Shown: positions 53,936 to 62,125, counted from the stretch's first letter. The stretch: DNA of 64,000 bases from Kitasatospora aureofaciens (GCF_019192735.1 NZ_JAHTKP010000021.1:62001-126000), one strand, 5' to 3'. Numbers and translations: made by a program. The notes: generated by a model not told the origin, from the letters alone.

Positions 53936-54142
53936 CGCGGTGCGGCGGGGCGGCGGGGGTCATATCCGAGCAGGTCAGGGCCACGGGCGCAACGGGTTTC
54001 GGCCACTACCTCCCGGCACAGTTCCCCCGACGTTCACCCGCCGGGCACGTACAGCTCACCGGGGACCGGCAGGCTCCCGGCCATGGGGGTGAAGTTGGCT
54101 ATACAACTCCCCTCGAAAGAACGCCCGAGGAGGAGATTCGCC
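53936..54142 (+). promoter_or_regulatory. control region of the phosphonate oxygenase gene
   Basis: Within 207 bp there are three successive 11-bp units at 54032-54064 (GTTCACCCGCC, GGGCACGTACA, GCTCACCGGGG; outer units fit the PHO-box unit), an operator-like palindrome at 54091-54109, and GAGGAGGAG at 54127-54135. Frames open through this stretch from ATG 54083, but the operator and ribosome site argue that it is non-coding. Confidence 0.65.
54091..54109. promoter_or_regulatory. GntR operator candidate, copy 1
   Basis: GAAGTTGGCTATACAACTC, with the palindromic core AGTTG-N6-CAACT. It differs at only two positions from the site at 56768-56786 in front of the ABC transporter operon. Located 34 bp before the oxygenase start. 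Confidence 0.75.
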
Positions 54143-55723
54143 ATGCCCGAGCTGCCGCCGTACTGGCTGCGCGACAACTGCCCGTGTGCCGAGTGCCGCG
54201 ATCCGCGGACCGGGCAGAAGCTGTTCCAGATCAACGACCTGCCGGAGGATCTCGCGGTCGCCGCGCAGGCGGAGATCGAGGGGAACCTCGAAGTGCTCTG
54301 GTCGGACGGGCACCGGTCCCGCTACCCGCTGGCCTGGCTGGGCGCCGAGGACGAAGGGGACGGGCGGACGGAGGCGCACAAGCGGCTCTGGGTGGCGGCG
54401 GACTTCCGGCGCGGGCTGCCCGAGGCGGAGTGGGAGGCGTACGTCGGCGACCCCGCCGAGCAGGCGGCCGTGCTGAGTGCCGTGCGGCGCAGCGGGTTCG
54501 CGGTGTTGCGCGGGGTGCCGGCGGTGGAGGGGCAGGTGCGGGCCGTCGCGGAGACCTTCGGGTACGTGCGCACCACCAACTACGGGGAGCTGTTCGATGT
54601 CCGAGTCGAGCCGGATCCAAACAACCTGGCGTTCACGAGTGTTGCCATCGCGCCGCACACGGACAACCCTTACCGGGACCCGGTGCCCACCCTCCAGCTC
54701 CTGCACTGCCTGGAGAACTCCGCCACCGGCGGCGACTCCGGCCTCGTCGACGGGTTCAAGGCCGCCGCGATCCTGCGCGAGGAGGCCCCGGACGACTTCG
54801 CCGTCCTCACCCGCACCCTCGTCCCGTTCGTCTTCCGAGACCGCTGTACCGAGCTGCGCGCCGACCGTCCGCTGATCGACGTGGACGCCCTCGGCCGGAT
54901 CCGCGAGGTGCGGTTCAACAACCGCTCGATCAGCACCCTCCGCGGGAGCAGCGACGCACTGGCCGCCTTCTACGCCGCCTACCGCCGCTTCGCCGCGATC
55001 ACGCTCCGCCCCGAGCTGCAGCTCACCTTCCGCCTCGACCGCGGCGACTGCCTCATCTTCGACAACACCCGCCTCCTGCACGCCCGGACGGCCTTCCAGC
55101 AGGACGGCCACCGCCACCTCCAGGGCTGCTACGCCGACCTCGACTCCCTCGCCTCCACCCTCGCCGTGCTGCACCGCCGCACCGCCGCCCTGGACGCCGT
55201 CGCCGAGCTGTTCGCGGGCGAGGGTGCCGGGGAGTACCTGGGCGAGGCGGTCACGATGGCCGAGCACATGCTCCAGGCCGCCGCAGCCGCCGAGGCGGCG
55301 GACGCGCCTCCGCACCTGATCGCCGCCGCACTGCTCCACGACGTCGGCCACTTCCAGGGAGCCCTGCACGGACGGGATCTGATGCAGGGTCAGGACAACC
55401 GTCACAGTGACACCGGCGCACACTGGCTGGCCCAGTGGTTCGGCCCGGAGGTCACCGAGCCGGTCCGCCTGCACGTGGCCGCGAAGCGCTACCTCTGCAC
55501 CGTCGAGCCGGGCTACCGCGCGCGGCTGTCCGAGGCGTCCGAGTACACCCTCAAGGTCCAGGGTGGCCCGATGGACGAGCAGCAAGCCGCCGCCTTCGCC
55601 GAACTCCCGGGCGCTGCCGACGCGGTGACCGTCCGGCGGTGGGACGAGCAGGCGAAGACAGCCGGCGCGCCGACTCCGGACTTCGAGCACTACCGCCCGC
55701 TGCTCGCCTCACTCATGAAGTGA
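54143..55723 (+). CDS. fused 2-oxoglutarate dioxygenase / HD-domain C-P-cleaving oxygenase (TmpA-TmpB or PhnY*-PhnZ type)
   Basis: The 526-residue protein has three parts. Residues 1-80 are a gamma-butyrobetaine-hydroxylase-type zinc module (C13, C15, C18, H57). Residues about 100-340 form a TauD-type dioxygenase with Fe ligands H172 and D174 (PHTDNPYRDP) and H313 (NTRLLHARTA). Residues about 350-526 are a PhnZ/TmpB-like HD domain: YLGEAVTMAEHML (Y365, E368), LLHDVGHF (H399, D400), H421, and RLHVAAKRYL with H444. Separate enzymes of these families successively hydroxylate and cleave aminoethylphosphonates. ATG 54143 follows AGGAGG. The 3' end carries a duplicated ATGAAGTGACCT. Confidence 0.85.
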   Translation: MPELPPYWLRDNCPCAECRDPRTGQKLFQINDLPEDLAVAAQAEIEGNLEVLWSDGHRSRYPLAWLGAEDEGDGRTEAHKRLWVAADFRRGLPEAEWEAYVGDPAEQAAVLSAVRRSGFAVLRGVPAVEGQVRAVAETFGYVRTTNYGELFDVRVEPDPNNLAFTSVAIAPHTDNPYRDPVPTLQLLHCLENSATGGDSGLVDGFKAAAILREEAPDDFAVLTRTLVPFVFRDRCTELRADRPLIDVDALGRIREVRFNNRSISTLRGSSDALAAFYAAYRRFAAITLRPELQLTFRLDRGDCLIFDNTRLLHARTAFQQDGHRHLQGCYADLDSLASTLAVLHRRTAALDAVAELFAGEGAGEYLGEAVTMAEHMLQAAAAAEAADAPPHLIAAALLHDVGHFQGALHGRDLMQGQDNRHSDTGAHWLAQWFGPEVTEPVRLHVAAKRYLCTVEPGYRARLSEASEYTLKVQGGPMDEQQAAAFAELPGAADAVTVRRWDEQAKTAGAPTPDFEHYRPLLASLMK

Positions 55724-55743
55724 CCTGCTGATGAAGTGACCTT

Positions 55744-55775
55744 CCGGGGTGGGGAGTCGGGGCTCCCCACCCCGG
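55744..55775. terminator. bidirectional terminator
   Basis: A 13-bp perfect stem (55744-55756 with 55763-55775) with loop TCGGGG lies between the convergent oxygenase and GntR genes. Confidence 0.88.
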
Positions 55776-55781
55776 ACCGGC

Positions 55782-56570
55782 TCAGTCCATCTCCCGTGCG
55801 TGCCGCGAAAGCGCCGACGTGGCCAGCGAGTTGTGCACGCTGAACGCCACCGTCCCCGGCAGGTAGCGGTCCTGGGACCACTCCACCGGCGTGCCGGTCG
55901 GGTCCGTCGTGCGCCGCCGCTCGCGCAGCAGCGGGCCGCCACGGCGGCAGCCGAGCAGACGGGCGTCCTCCGCGTTGGCCGCGACGATGTCGATGGTGTG
56001 GTCGGCGTCGGTGAACAGGATGCCGTGCTCCCGCAGGACCTCGGTGTGCGAGACGACGTCCGGCGGCAGCTGGGCGACGATCTCGCCGACCCGCGGCGGG
56101 TAGATGGTGCGCTCGACCATCACCGGCGTGCCGGACAGGGTCCGGAGACGGACCGTCACGTACACCTCGGCGCCGGGCTCCAGCCGCAGCTGCTCGCGCT
56201 CGGCGGCGTCGGCCGGGCGACGGACCAGCGAGTCGAGGATGCCGCCGGGCTCCTCCCCCATCGAGTACGCCCAGTGCGTGAAGCTGAGGAGTTCGGAGAA
56301 GCTCTGCACCCGCGCGCCACCGAGCACCACGCGCCGGGTGCCGCGCCGGGAGGTGACCAGCCCGTCCGAGCGGAGCACGGCCAGCGCCTGCCGAACGGTG
56401 CCGCGGGAGACGCCGTACTGCTCGGCCAGCGCGCCCTCGGCGGGCAGTCGGCCGGCCTCGCCGTACGCGCCGGTGGTGATCGCCTCGCGGAGGTCGGCCG
56501 CCACCTTCCGGTACAGAGCACCGGCGGCGCGCTCGGCGGGCCGCTCCGGCTCAAGTGCCACGTCAGTCAA
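55782..56570 (-). CDS. GntR/HutC-family regulator with UTRA domain
   Basis: The 262-residue regulator has a winged helix (LREAITTGAYGEAGRLPAEG, then QYGVSRGTVRQALAVLRSDG) and a C-terminal UTRA ligand domain (VYVTVRLRTLSGTPVMVERT, ending with WSQDRYLPGTVAFSVHN). UTRA regulators in phosphonate loci sense substrate-like ligands. TTG 56570 lies 4 nt after AGGAGG; GTG 56561 is an alternative. The matching operator sites before both neighbouring units make it the likely local regulator. Confidence 0.88.
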   Translation of the reverse strand: MTDVALEPERPAERAAGALYRKVAADLREAITTGAYGEAGRLPAEGALAEQYGVSRGTVRQALAVLRSDGLVTSRRGTRRVVLGGARVQSFSELLSFTHWAYSMGEEPGGILDSLVRRPADAAEREQLRLEPGAEVYVTVRLRTLSGTPVMVERTIYPPRVGEIVAQLPPDVVSHTEVLREHGILFTDADHTIDIVAANAEDARLLGCRRGGPLLRERRRTTDPTGTPVEWSQDRYLPGTVAFSVHNSLATSALSRHAREMD

Positions 56571-56767
56571 TGTCCCTCCTGGGGCGGTGTCCTGCGCAGC
56601 CGTACCGGCGCGGACAGCCCGACCTTATCCCGCTGCGCCTTCGAAGCATCGCACCGAACGGATCACTCGCCGGTGGCCGGATTCCACCGTTCCCGCAGCC
56701 GACCCCGGTTCTGGGCCGTCCGTTCACCTTCCCGTCACCGGACTGCGGCGTACTTACCCCCGTCAGC

Positions 56768-56786
56768 GAAGTTGGCTAGTCAACTC
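56768..56786. promoter_or_regulatory. GntR operator candidate, copy 2
   Basis: GAAGTTGGCTAGTCAACTC, same AGTTG-N6-CAACT core and same flanks as copy 1 at 54091. It lies 175 bp before the transporter operon and 198 bp before the GntR start. Confidence 0.75.
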
Positions 56787-56868
56787 GGACGGCACCGAAC
56801 AACAGTCGGACGGCTCCGGAACGGCCACTCGCACGATCCCCCGATCTGACACCGCTGCACCTCACCGC

Positions 56869-56943
56869 GCAGCGACCCCTTGCAGCAACGCCCGCAGTAA
56901 CGCCCGCAGTGCCCCCTGCAGTGACCCCTCGCAGTACACCCCC
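56869..56943. repeat. six tandem 12-13-bp repeats in the transporter leader
   Basis: Units beginning GCAGYRAC start at 56869, 56882, 56894, 56906, 56918 and 56931, each ending in a run of C. They lie between the operator and the ribosome site of the substrate-binding protein gene, in what should be the transcribed leader. Confidence 0.8.
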
Positions 56944-56960
56944 GATCAGGAGACTGACCA

Positions 56961-58127
56961 GTGTCCGTGCACCGCGCCCGCTCCGCCGCCTTCGCGGCCG
57001 TCCTGACCGCCGCCGCGCTCTCCCTCACCGCCTGCGGCTCCGCCGGCTCGTCCACCGCGAAGTCCGGCGACGCCGCCGGTGGCAAGGACGCGAAGACCGC
57101 CACGTCCCTCGCCGACTTCGGCGGCATGGACGGCCTGGTCGCCGCCGCCAAGAAGGAGGGCAAGCTGCACGTCATCACGCTGCCCCGGGACTGGGCGAAC
57201 TACGGCAAGCTGATGGACGACTTCAAGGCGAAGTACGGCATCGAGATCGAGGACGAGAACCCGGACGGCTCCAGCCAGGACGAGATCAACGCGGTCACCT
57301 CCCGCAAGGGCCAGGACCGCGCCCCCGACGTCGTCGACCTCGGCTCCGCCTTCGCGCTGAGCGCCGCCAAGCAGGGCCTGCTGGCCCCGTACAAGGTCGC
57401 CGGCTTCGACAAGATCCCGGCCACCATGAAGGACGCCAACGGCGCCGCCTACAACGACTACGGCGGCTACATGTCGATCGGCTGCGACGCCAAGAAGGTG
57501 TCCGTCTGCCCGAAGACCTTCGCCGACCTGCTGAAGCCCGACTACAAGGGCATGGTCGCCCTGAACGGCAACCCGACCAAGGCCGGTGCCGCGTTCGGCG
57601 CCGTCTACGCCGCGGCCCTCGCCAACGGCGGCTCGCTGGACAACATCCAGCCCGGCATCGACTTCTTCGGCAAGGTCAAGCAGGCCGGCAACTTCAACCC
57701 GGTCGAGGTCACCCCGGCGACCATCGAGAAGGGCGAGACCCCGATCAGCATCGACTGGTCGTACCTGAACGCCGGCTACGCCGTGAAGTTCAAGGACAAG
57801 GGCATCGACTGGCAGGTCGCCATCCCGTCGGACGGCTCCTACGCGCAGTACTACAACCAGGCGATCAACAAGGATGCGCCGCACCCGGCCGCCGCCCGCC
57901 TGTGGGAGGAGTACCTCTACAGCGCCGAGGGCCAGAACGGCTTCCTGGGCGGCTACGCCACCCCGGCCCTGTTCGACGCCATGAAGGCCGCCGGCACCCT
58001 CGACGCGGCCGCCGCCGCGAAGCTCCCGCCGGTCGAGAAGCCCTTCACCACCTTCCCGACCCAGGAGCAGACGGACGCGGCCAAGAAGACCGTGACCGAG
58101 AACTGGGCCAAGGCGATCGCGGGCTGA
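56961..58127 (+). CDS. ABC transporter substrate-binding lipoprotein (phosphonate-type)
   Basis: The 388-residue extracellular binding protein has a lipoprotein signal with lipobox LTAC (Cys near residue 25). The mature part resembles binding proteins of the iron/spermidine/2-aminoethylphosphonate cluster: KLHVITLPRDWANYGKLMDD, GQDRAPDVVDLGSAFALSAA, PISIDWSYLNAGYAVKF. It captures substrate outside the membrane for the two permeases that follow. A phosphonate ligand is inferred from the neighbouring oxygenase. Confidence 0.85.
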   Translation: MSVHRARSAAFAAVLTAAALSLTACGSAGSSTAKSGDAAGGKDAKTATSLADFGGMDGLVAAAKKEGKLHVITLPRDWANYGKLMDDFKAKYGIEIEDENPDGSSQDEINAVTSRKGQDRAPDVVDLGSAFALSAAKQGLLAPYKVAGFDKIPATMKDANGAAYNDYGGYMSIGCDAKKVSVCPKTFADLLKPDYKGMVALNGNPTKAGAAFGAVYAAALANGGSLDNIQPGIDFFGKVKQAGNFNPVEVTPATIEKGETPISIDWSYLNAGYAVKFKDKGIDWQVAIPSDGSYAQYYNQAINKDAPHPAAARLWEEYLYSAEGQNGFLGGYATPALFDAMKAAGTLDAAAAAKLPPVEKPFTTFPTQEQTDAAKKTVTENWAKAIAG

Positions 58128-58134
58128 CCTGAAA

Positions 58135-59118
58135 ATGACCACGGCTCCCACCCCGGTGCCGGCCCCGGCCTCCGCCGCCCATGGCGGCGGGGGTCACCCC
58201 GGCTCCGCATCCCCCAGCACCCCGGCCGCCACCGCGGCGGCCGCCAAGGCGCCCCGCCCCGGCAAGCGACGCGGTCCCCGCGGCCGTGCCTGGCTGGCCG
58301 CCCTCCCCCTCCTGCTGTTCTTCGTGATCGGCTTCGGCCTGCCCGCCGTCGCGATCGCCATCGGCGCGTTCACGACCTCCACCGACGCCCCCGACGGCGG
58401 CGGAACGTTCACCACCGACAACCTCACCGGCTCGCTCCAGGGCGCGTACTTCACCGCCCTGTGGGGCAGCGTGAAGCTCTCGCTGCTGACCGCGCTGATC
58501 GCCACCGTCGTCGGCCTGCCGCTGGCCCAGGCCGTGGCCACCTCCCGGTTCCGGGTCTTCCGCGAGGCCGTGCTCTCCGCCTCCGGCGTGCTCGCCAACT
58601 TCGGCGGCGTGCCGCTCGCGTTCATGTTCGTCGCCACCCTCGGCAACGCCGGTGAGGTCACCAAGCAGTTCGGTCTCACCTCGCACGGCTGGAGCCTCTA
58701 CACCTTCTCCGGCCTCTCCGTGGTCTACCTGTACTTCCTGGTGCCGCTGATGGTCATCACCATCACCCCGGCCCTGGAGGGCCTGCGGGTCCAGTGGCGC
58801 GAGGCCGCGTACAACAACGGCGCCACCGTCGTGCAGTACTGGCGGCACGTGGCCCTGCCGGTGCTGGCGCCCTCGCTGCTCGGCGGCTTCGTGCTGCTCT
58901 TCGGCGCCTCCTTCGCCGCGTACGCCACCGCCGAGGCCATGGTGGGCAGTTCGGTGCCGCTGATCTCGATGCAGATCGGCGACGCGCTGTCCGGCAACGT
59001 CCTGGTCGGCCAGGGCAACCTCGCCCTCGCCCTCGGCCTCGACATGATCGTGGTCGCCTGCCTGGTGATGGCCGTGTACCTGCCCCTTCAGCGCCGGAGT
59101 GCCAAGTGGCTCGCCTGA
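58135..59118 (+). CDS. ABC transporter permease 1
   Basis: The 327-residue permease has a Pro/Ala/Gly-rich cytoplasmic N-terminus of about 50 residues followed by six helices. The EAA loop is EAAYNNGATVVQYWRHVALPV near residues 222-242. It is the PhnU/PotB-type partner of the permease that follows. The start lies 7 nt after the binding-protein stop; its 3' end overlaps the next gene by 13 bp. Confidence 0.88.
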   Translation: MTTAPTPVPAPASAAHGGGGHPGSASPSTPAATAAAAKAPRPGKRRGPRGRAWLAALPLLLFFVIGFGLPAVAIAIGAFTTSTDAPDGGGTFTTDNLTGSLQGAYFTALWGSVKLSLLTALIATVVGLPLAQAVATSRFRVFREAVLSASGVLANFGGVPLAFMFVATLGNAGEVTKQFGLTSHGWSLYTFSGLSVVYLYFLVPLMVITITPALEGLRVQWREAAYNNGATVVQYWRHVALPVLAPSLLGGFVLLFGASFAAYATAEAMVGSSVPLISMQIGDALSGNVLVGQGNLALALGLDMIVVACLVMAVYLPLQRRSAKWLA

Positions 59119-59927
59119 TCAATCGCATCCGTTTCGGCCGCGGCGTCGTCCTGCTGATCTGCGCGGTCTACTTCGCCATCCCGCTGGCCTCGTCGGTGAT
59201 CTTCAGCACCGACGACCACAAGGGCGGCACCACCTTCCGTGCCTACACGGACCTGCTGGACGCTCCCGGCTTCATGGACAGCCTCGTGCTGAGCCTCGAA
59301 CTCGCCGGCGTCACCGTGGCCGTGCTGCTGCTCCTGCTGGTGCCGGCGATGCTCGCCGCCCGGCTCGGCGCACCGAAGCTCGGCCCGGTGATCGAGGTGA
59401 TGTGCTCGATGCCGCTGGTCGTCCCGGTGGTCGCGCTCACCACCGGCATCATCGGCGTGCTGCGCTGGGGTCCGGACTACCTGCGGGACACCCCGTTCTT
59501 CCAGACCATCGTGGCCATCCAGGACCCGAAGTTCCCGGTAGTCCTGGTCATCGCCTACGTGCTGATGGCGCTCCCGTTCGCCTACCGGGCGCTGGACGCC
59601 GGGCTGCGCGGCGTGGACGTCGTCACCCTGGTCGAGGCCGCCCGCAACTGCGGCGCCGGCTGGATGCGCGCGGTGTTCACCGTCGTCCTGCCGAACCTGC
59701 GCAGCGGTCTGCTGAACGCGGCCGTGCTCACCGTCGCCCTCGTGCTCGGCGAGTTCACCACCGCGTCGATCCTCGGCTTCGCCCCCTTCTCGGTGTGGAT
59801 CAACTCCAACGGCAAGAGCGACGGCCAGATGTCCGTCGCCGTGTCGATGCTCAGCCTGCTGATCGTCTGGCTCGTCCTGCTGCTGATGTCCGCCGTCGGC
59901 CGCGGCCGCAAGGCCGCGCGGTCCTGA
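59106..59927 (+). CDS. ABC transporter permease 2
   Basis: The 273-residue permease has about six helices; its EAA loop reads EAARNCGAGWMRAVFTVVLP near residues 178-197. It begins at GTG 59106 within the end of permease 1, an arrangement that favours coupled translation. With permease 1 it would form the membrane channel of the importer. Confidence 0.88.
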   Translation: MARLINRIRFGRGVVLLICAVYFAIPLASSVIFSTDDHKGGTTFRAYTDLLDAPGFMDSLVLSLELAGVTVAVLLLLLVPAMLAARLGAPKLGPVIEVMCSMPLVVPVVALTTGIIGVLRWGPDYLRDTPFFQTIVAIQDPKFPVVLVIAYVLMALPFAYRALDAGLRGVDVVTLVEAARNCGAGWMRAVFTVVLPNLRSGLLNAAVLTVALVLGEFTTASILGFAPFSVWINSNGKSDGQMSVAVSMLSLLIVWLVLLLMSAVGRGRKAARS

Positions 59928-59958
59928 TCCACCCCACGCTTTCCAGGAGTTCCCAGTC

Positions 59959-61044
59959 ATGACCACGGTTCCCGCCCCCGTCACCGGAGTCGCGCTCGCG
60001 CCCAACGGCGCCACCGTCGAGTTCCGGTCGCTGCGCCGCTCGTTCGGCGCCACCACCGCCCTCGACGGCCTGGACCTGACCGTCCACCCGGGCGAACTGC
60101 TCGCCCTGCTCGGCCCGTCCGGCTGCGGCAAGACCACCGCGCTGCGCATCCTGGCGGGCTTCGAGCAGCACGACTCCGGCGAGGTCCTCGTCGACGGGCA
60201 GGACATCACCGCGATCCCCGCGCACAAGCGCGACGCGGGCATGGTGTTCCAGTCCTACAGCCTCTTCCCGCACCTCACCGCGCTCGACAACGTCGCCTTC
60301 GGGATGCGGATGCGCGGCACCGGCAAGGCCTCGCGCCGCAAGCGCGCCCAGGAGCTGCTGGAGCTGGTCGGCCTGCCGCACCGCGCCGAGCACTACCCGC
60401 ACCAGATGTCCGGCGGCCAGCAGCAGCGCATCGCGCTCGCCCGCGCGCTCGCCCTGCAGCCGCGGGTCCTGCTGCTCGACGAGCCGCTGTCCGCCCTGGA
60501 CGCGAAGGTCCGGCTCTCGCTGCGCGAGGAGATCCGCCGCCTCCAGCAGGAGTTGGGGATCACCACCCTGTTCGTCACCCACGACCAGGAGGAGGCGCTG
60601 TCCATGGCCGACCGCGTCGCCGTGCTGCGCGCGGGCCGGCTGGAGCAGTGTGCCACCCCGAACGAGCTGTACTCGCGCCCGACCACCGCGTTCGTCGCCG
60701 AGTTCGTCGGCACCATGAGCCGGATCCCGTGCACCCGCACCGCCGACGGAGTCGAGGTGCTCGGCCGCCGGCACGCCGTGGACGGCACCGTGCCGGCCGA
60801 CGGCGAACTCCACGTGCTGGTCCGCCCCGAGAACGTCGTCCTGACCCCGTCCGAGACCGGCCCGGCGATCGTCATCACCGCGTCCTTCCTCGGCGCCGTC
60901 ACCCGGCTGACCGTCCGCCTGGAGGACGGCACCGAGGTCAAGGCCGACCTGCCGACCGAGGCCACCGCCGCCCTGCCGGCCGGATCGCGCGCCGAACTCA
61001 CCCTGCCGGAGCGCCCCGTACTGGTGGACCGCCGCGCCGCCTGA
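59959..61044 (+). CDS. ABC transporter ATP-binding protein
   Basis: The 361-residue ATPase is of the spermidine/iron/phosphonate class: Walker A LLGPSGCGKTTALRIL near residue 52, signature MSGGQQQRIALARAL near 150, Walker B VLLLDEPLSALDAKV, H-loop FVTHDQEEAL, and a C-terminal TOBE-like regulatory domain (about 250-361). It powers the importer. A 14-bp tandem duplication (CCGAGCCTCCGATG) follows the stop. Confidence 0.93.
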   Translation: MTTVPAPVTGVALAPNGATVEFRSLRRSFGATTALDGLDLTVHPGELLALLGPSGCGKTTALRILAGFEQHDSGEVLVDGQDITAIPAHKRDAGMVFQSYSLFPHLTALDNVAFGMRMRGTGKASRRKRAQELLELVGLPHRAEHYPHQMSGGQQQRIALARALALQPRVLLLDEPLSALDAKVRLSLREEIRRLQQELGITTLFVTHDQEEALSMADRVAVLRAGRLEQCATPNELYSRPTTAFVAEFVGTMSRIPCTRTADGVEVLGRRHAVDGTVPADGELHVLVRPENVVLTPSETGPAIVITASFLGAVTRLTVRLEDGTEVKADLPTEATAALPAGSRAELTLPERPVLVDRRAA

Positions 61045-61060
61045 GAGCCTGTCCTTTCCG

Positions 61061-61088
61061 CCGAGCCTCCGATGCCGAGCCTCCGATG
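61061..61088. repeat. 14-bp tandem duplication
   Basis: CCGAGCCTCCGATG occurs at 61061-61074 and 61075-61088, between the ATPase gene and the HAD gene. It looks like a recent slippage product. Confidence 0.9.
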
Positions 61089-61107
61089 AACCACCGAAGG
61101 TACCGCC

Positions 61108-61797
61108 ATGCCTGAAACCGCCCTGCCCGACACCGCCCTGCCCGCCGCCGTCCTCTTCGACATGGACGGCACCCTGGTCGACACCGAGCACCTCTGGTGG
61201 CAGGCCGCCGCCGAGCTCGCCGACGAGCTCCACCACGCGCTCACCGACCGGGACGCCCCCGAGGTGCTCGGCCGGGCCGTCGAGCACACCGCCGCCCACC
61301 TGCACCGGGTCAGCGGCACCGAGCTCACCGAGGCCGAGGTCGCCGACCGGCTCGGCGAGTCCTTCGCCGACAAGGTCGCCGCCGAGACGGTGCCCCGCCC
61401 CGGCGCGCTCGCCCTGCTCGCCTCCCTCCGGGACGCCCGGGTGCCCACCGCGCTGGTCTCCGCCTCCCCGCGCCGGGTGGTCGACCTCGTCCTCGCCACC
61501 ATCGGCCGGGACTGGTTCACCGTCACCCTCGCCGCCGAGGACACCGAGCGCACCAAGCCGGCGCCCGACCCGTACCTCGCCGCCGCCGAGCGCCTCGGCC
61601 TCGACCCGGCCGCCTGCGTCGCCGTCGAGGACACCCCGACCGGCGTCGCCTCCGCCACCGCGGCCGGCTGCGCGGTCCTCGCCGTCCCGTCCACCGCGAC
61701 GCCGATGCCCGACGGCACCCGGATCACGCTGCTCGACAGCCTGGAACGGGCCGATCTCGCCCTGCTCGGGAAGCTCGGCGCGCAGCCGGCTGTTTGA
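61108..61797 (+). CDS. HAD-superfamily phosphatase/mutase
   Basis: The 229-residue protein of the beta-phosphoglucomutase-like HAD group has nucleophile FDMDGTLVDTEHLWW (D18, D20), Ser motif LVSASPRR, Lys in TERTKPAPDPY, and VEDTPTGVASA. The cap domain is helical. Phosphonoacetaldehyde hydrolase is a related HAD enzyme, but the characteristic cap Lys of that family is not recognisable here, so a different phosphate ester is more likely. It follows the ATPase gene by 63 nt and precedes the SMR gene by 7. Confidence 0.83.
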   Translation: MPETALPDTALPAAVLFDMDGTLVDTEHLWWQAAAELADELHHALTDRDAPEVLGRAVEHTAAHLHRVSGTELTEAEVADRLGESFADKVAAETVPRPGALALLASLRDARVPTALVSASPRRVVDLVLATIGRDWFTVTLAAEDTERTKPAPDPYLAAAERLGLDPAACVAVEDTPTGVASATAAGCAVLAVPSTATPMPDGTRITLLDSLERADLALLGKLGAQPAV

Positions 61798-61804
61798 CAC
61801 CGGC

Positions 61805-62125
61805 ATGCCCTACGTCCTGCTCGCCCTCGCCATCCTGAGCGAGGTCTGCGCCACCAGCTGCCTCAAGCTCACCGAAGGTTTCTCCCGCCTCTGGCCGAGC
61901 GTCGGCGTCGCCATCGGTTACGTGCTCTCCTTCGTGCTGCTGGGCCGCGCGCTCAAACACATACCGGTCTCGGTCGCCTACGCCGTCTGGTCGGGCGCCG
62001 GGACGGCGGCGGTCGCCGGGATCGGGGTGATCGCCTTCGGCGAGTCGCTGGGGCGGCTGCAGCTGGCGGGGATCGCGCTGATCATCGTTGGGGTGGTCGT
62101 GCTCAACCTCCGCGGCAGCCACTGA
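61805..62125 (+). CDS. small multidrug resistance (SMR) transporter
   Basis: The 106-residue four-helix protein of the QacE/EmrE family has the membrane Glu in ALAILSEVCATSCLKLTEG (Glu13) and the helix 3-4 pieces VAYAVWSGAGTAAVAGIG and LAGIALIIVGVVVLNL. Family members exchange protons for quaternary or other cations and also guanidinium. Tight linkage to the phosphonate operon is interesting because a trimethylated product or substrate would be a quaternary amine; that link is only inference. Confidence 0.88.
   Translation: MPYVLLALAILSEVCATSCLKLTEGFSRLWPSVGVAIGYVLSFVLLGRALKHIPVSVAYAVWSGAGTAAVAGIGVIAFGESLGRLQLAGIALIIVGVVVLNLRGSH

Larger units (their letters stand above)
56571..56960. promoter_or_regulatory. 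divergent control region of GntR and the ABC transporter
   Basis: This 390-bp gap contains two adjacent PHO-box-like 11-mers (GTTCACCTTCC 56722-56732, CGTCACCGGAC 56733-56743), the GntR operator candidate at 56768-56786, and a six-unit 12-13-bp repeat at 56869-56943 just before the ribosome site CAGGAGA of the substrate-binding protein. No gene is seen in it. Confidence 0.65.

Noticed and set aside
54083-54142. Oxygenase start at ATG 54083
   Set aside because: The stretch contains the operator palindrome shared with the transporter promoter, and ATG 54143 has a strong AGGAGG site and begins directly with the zinc module.
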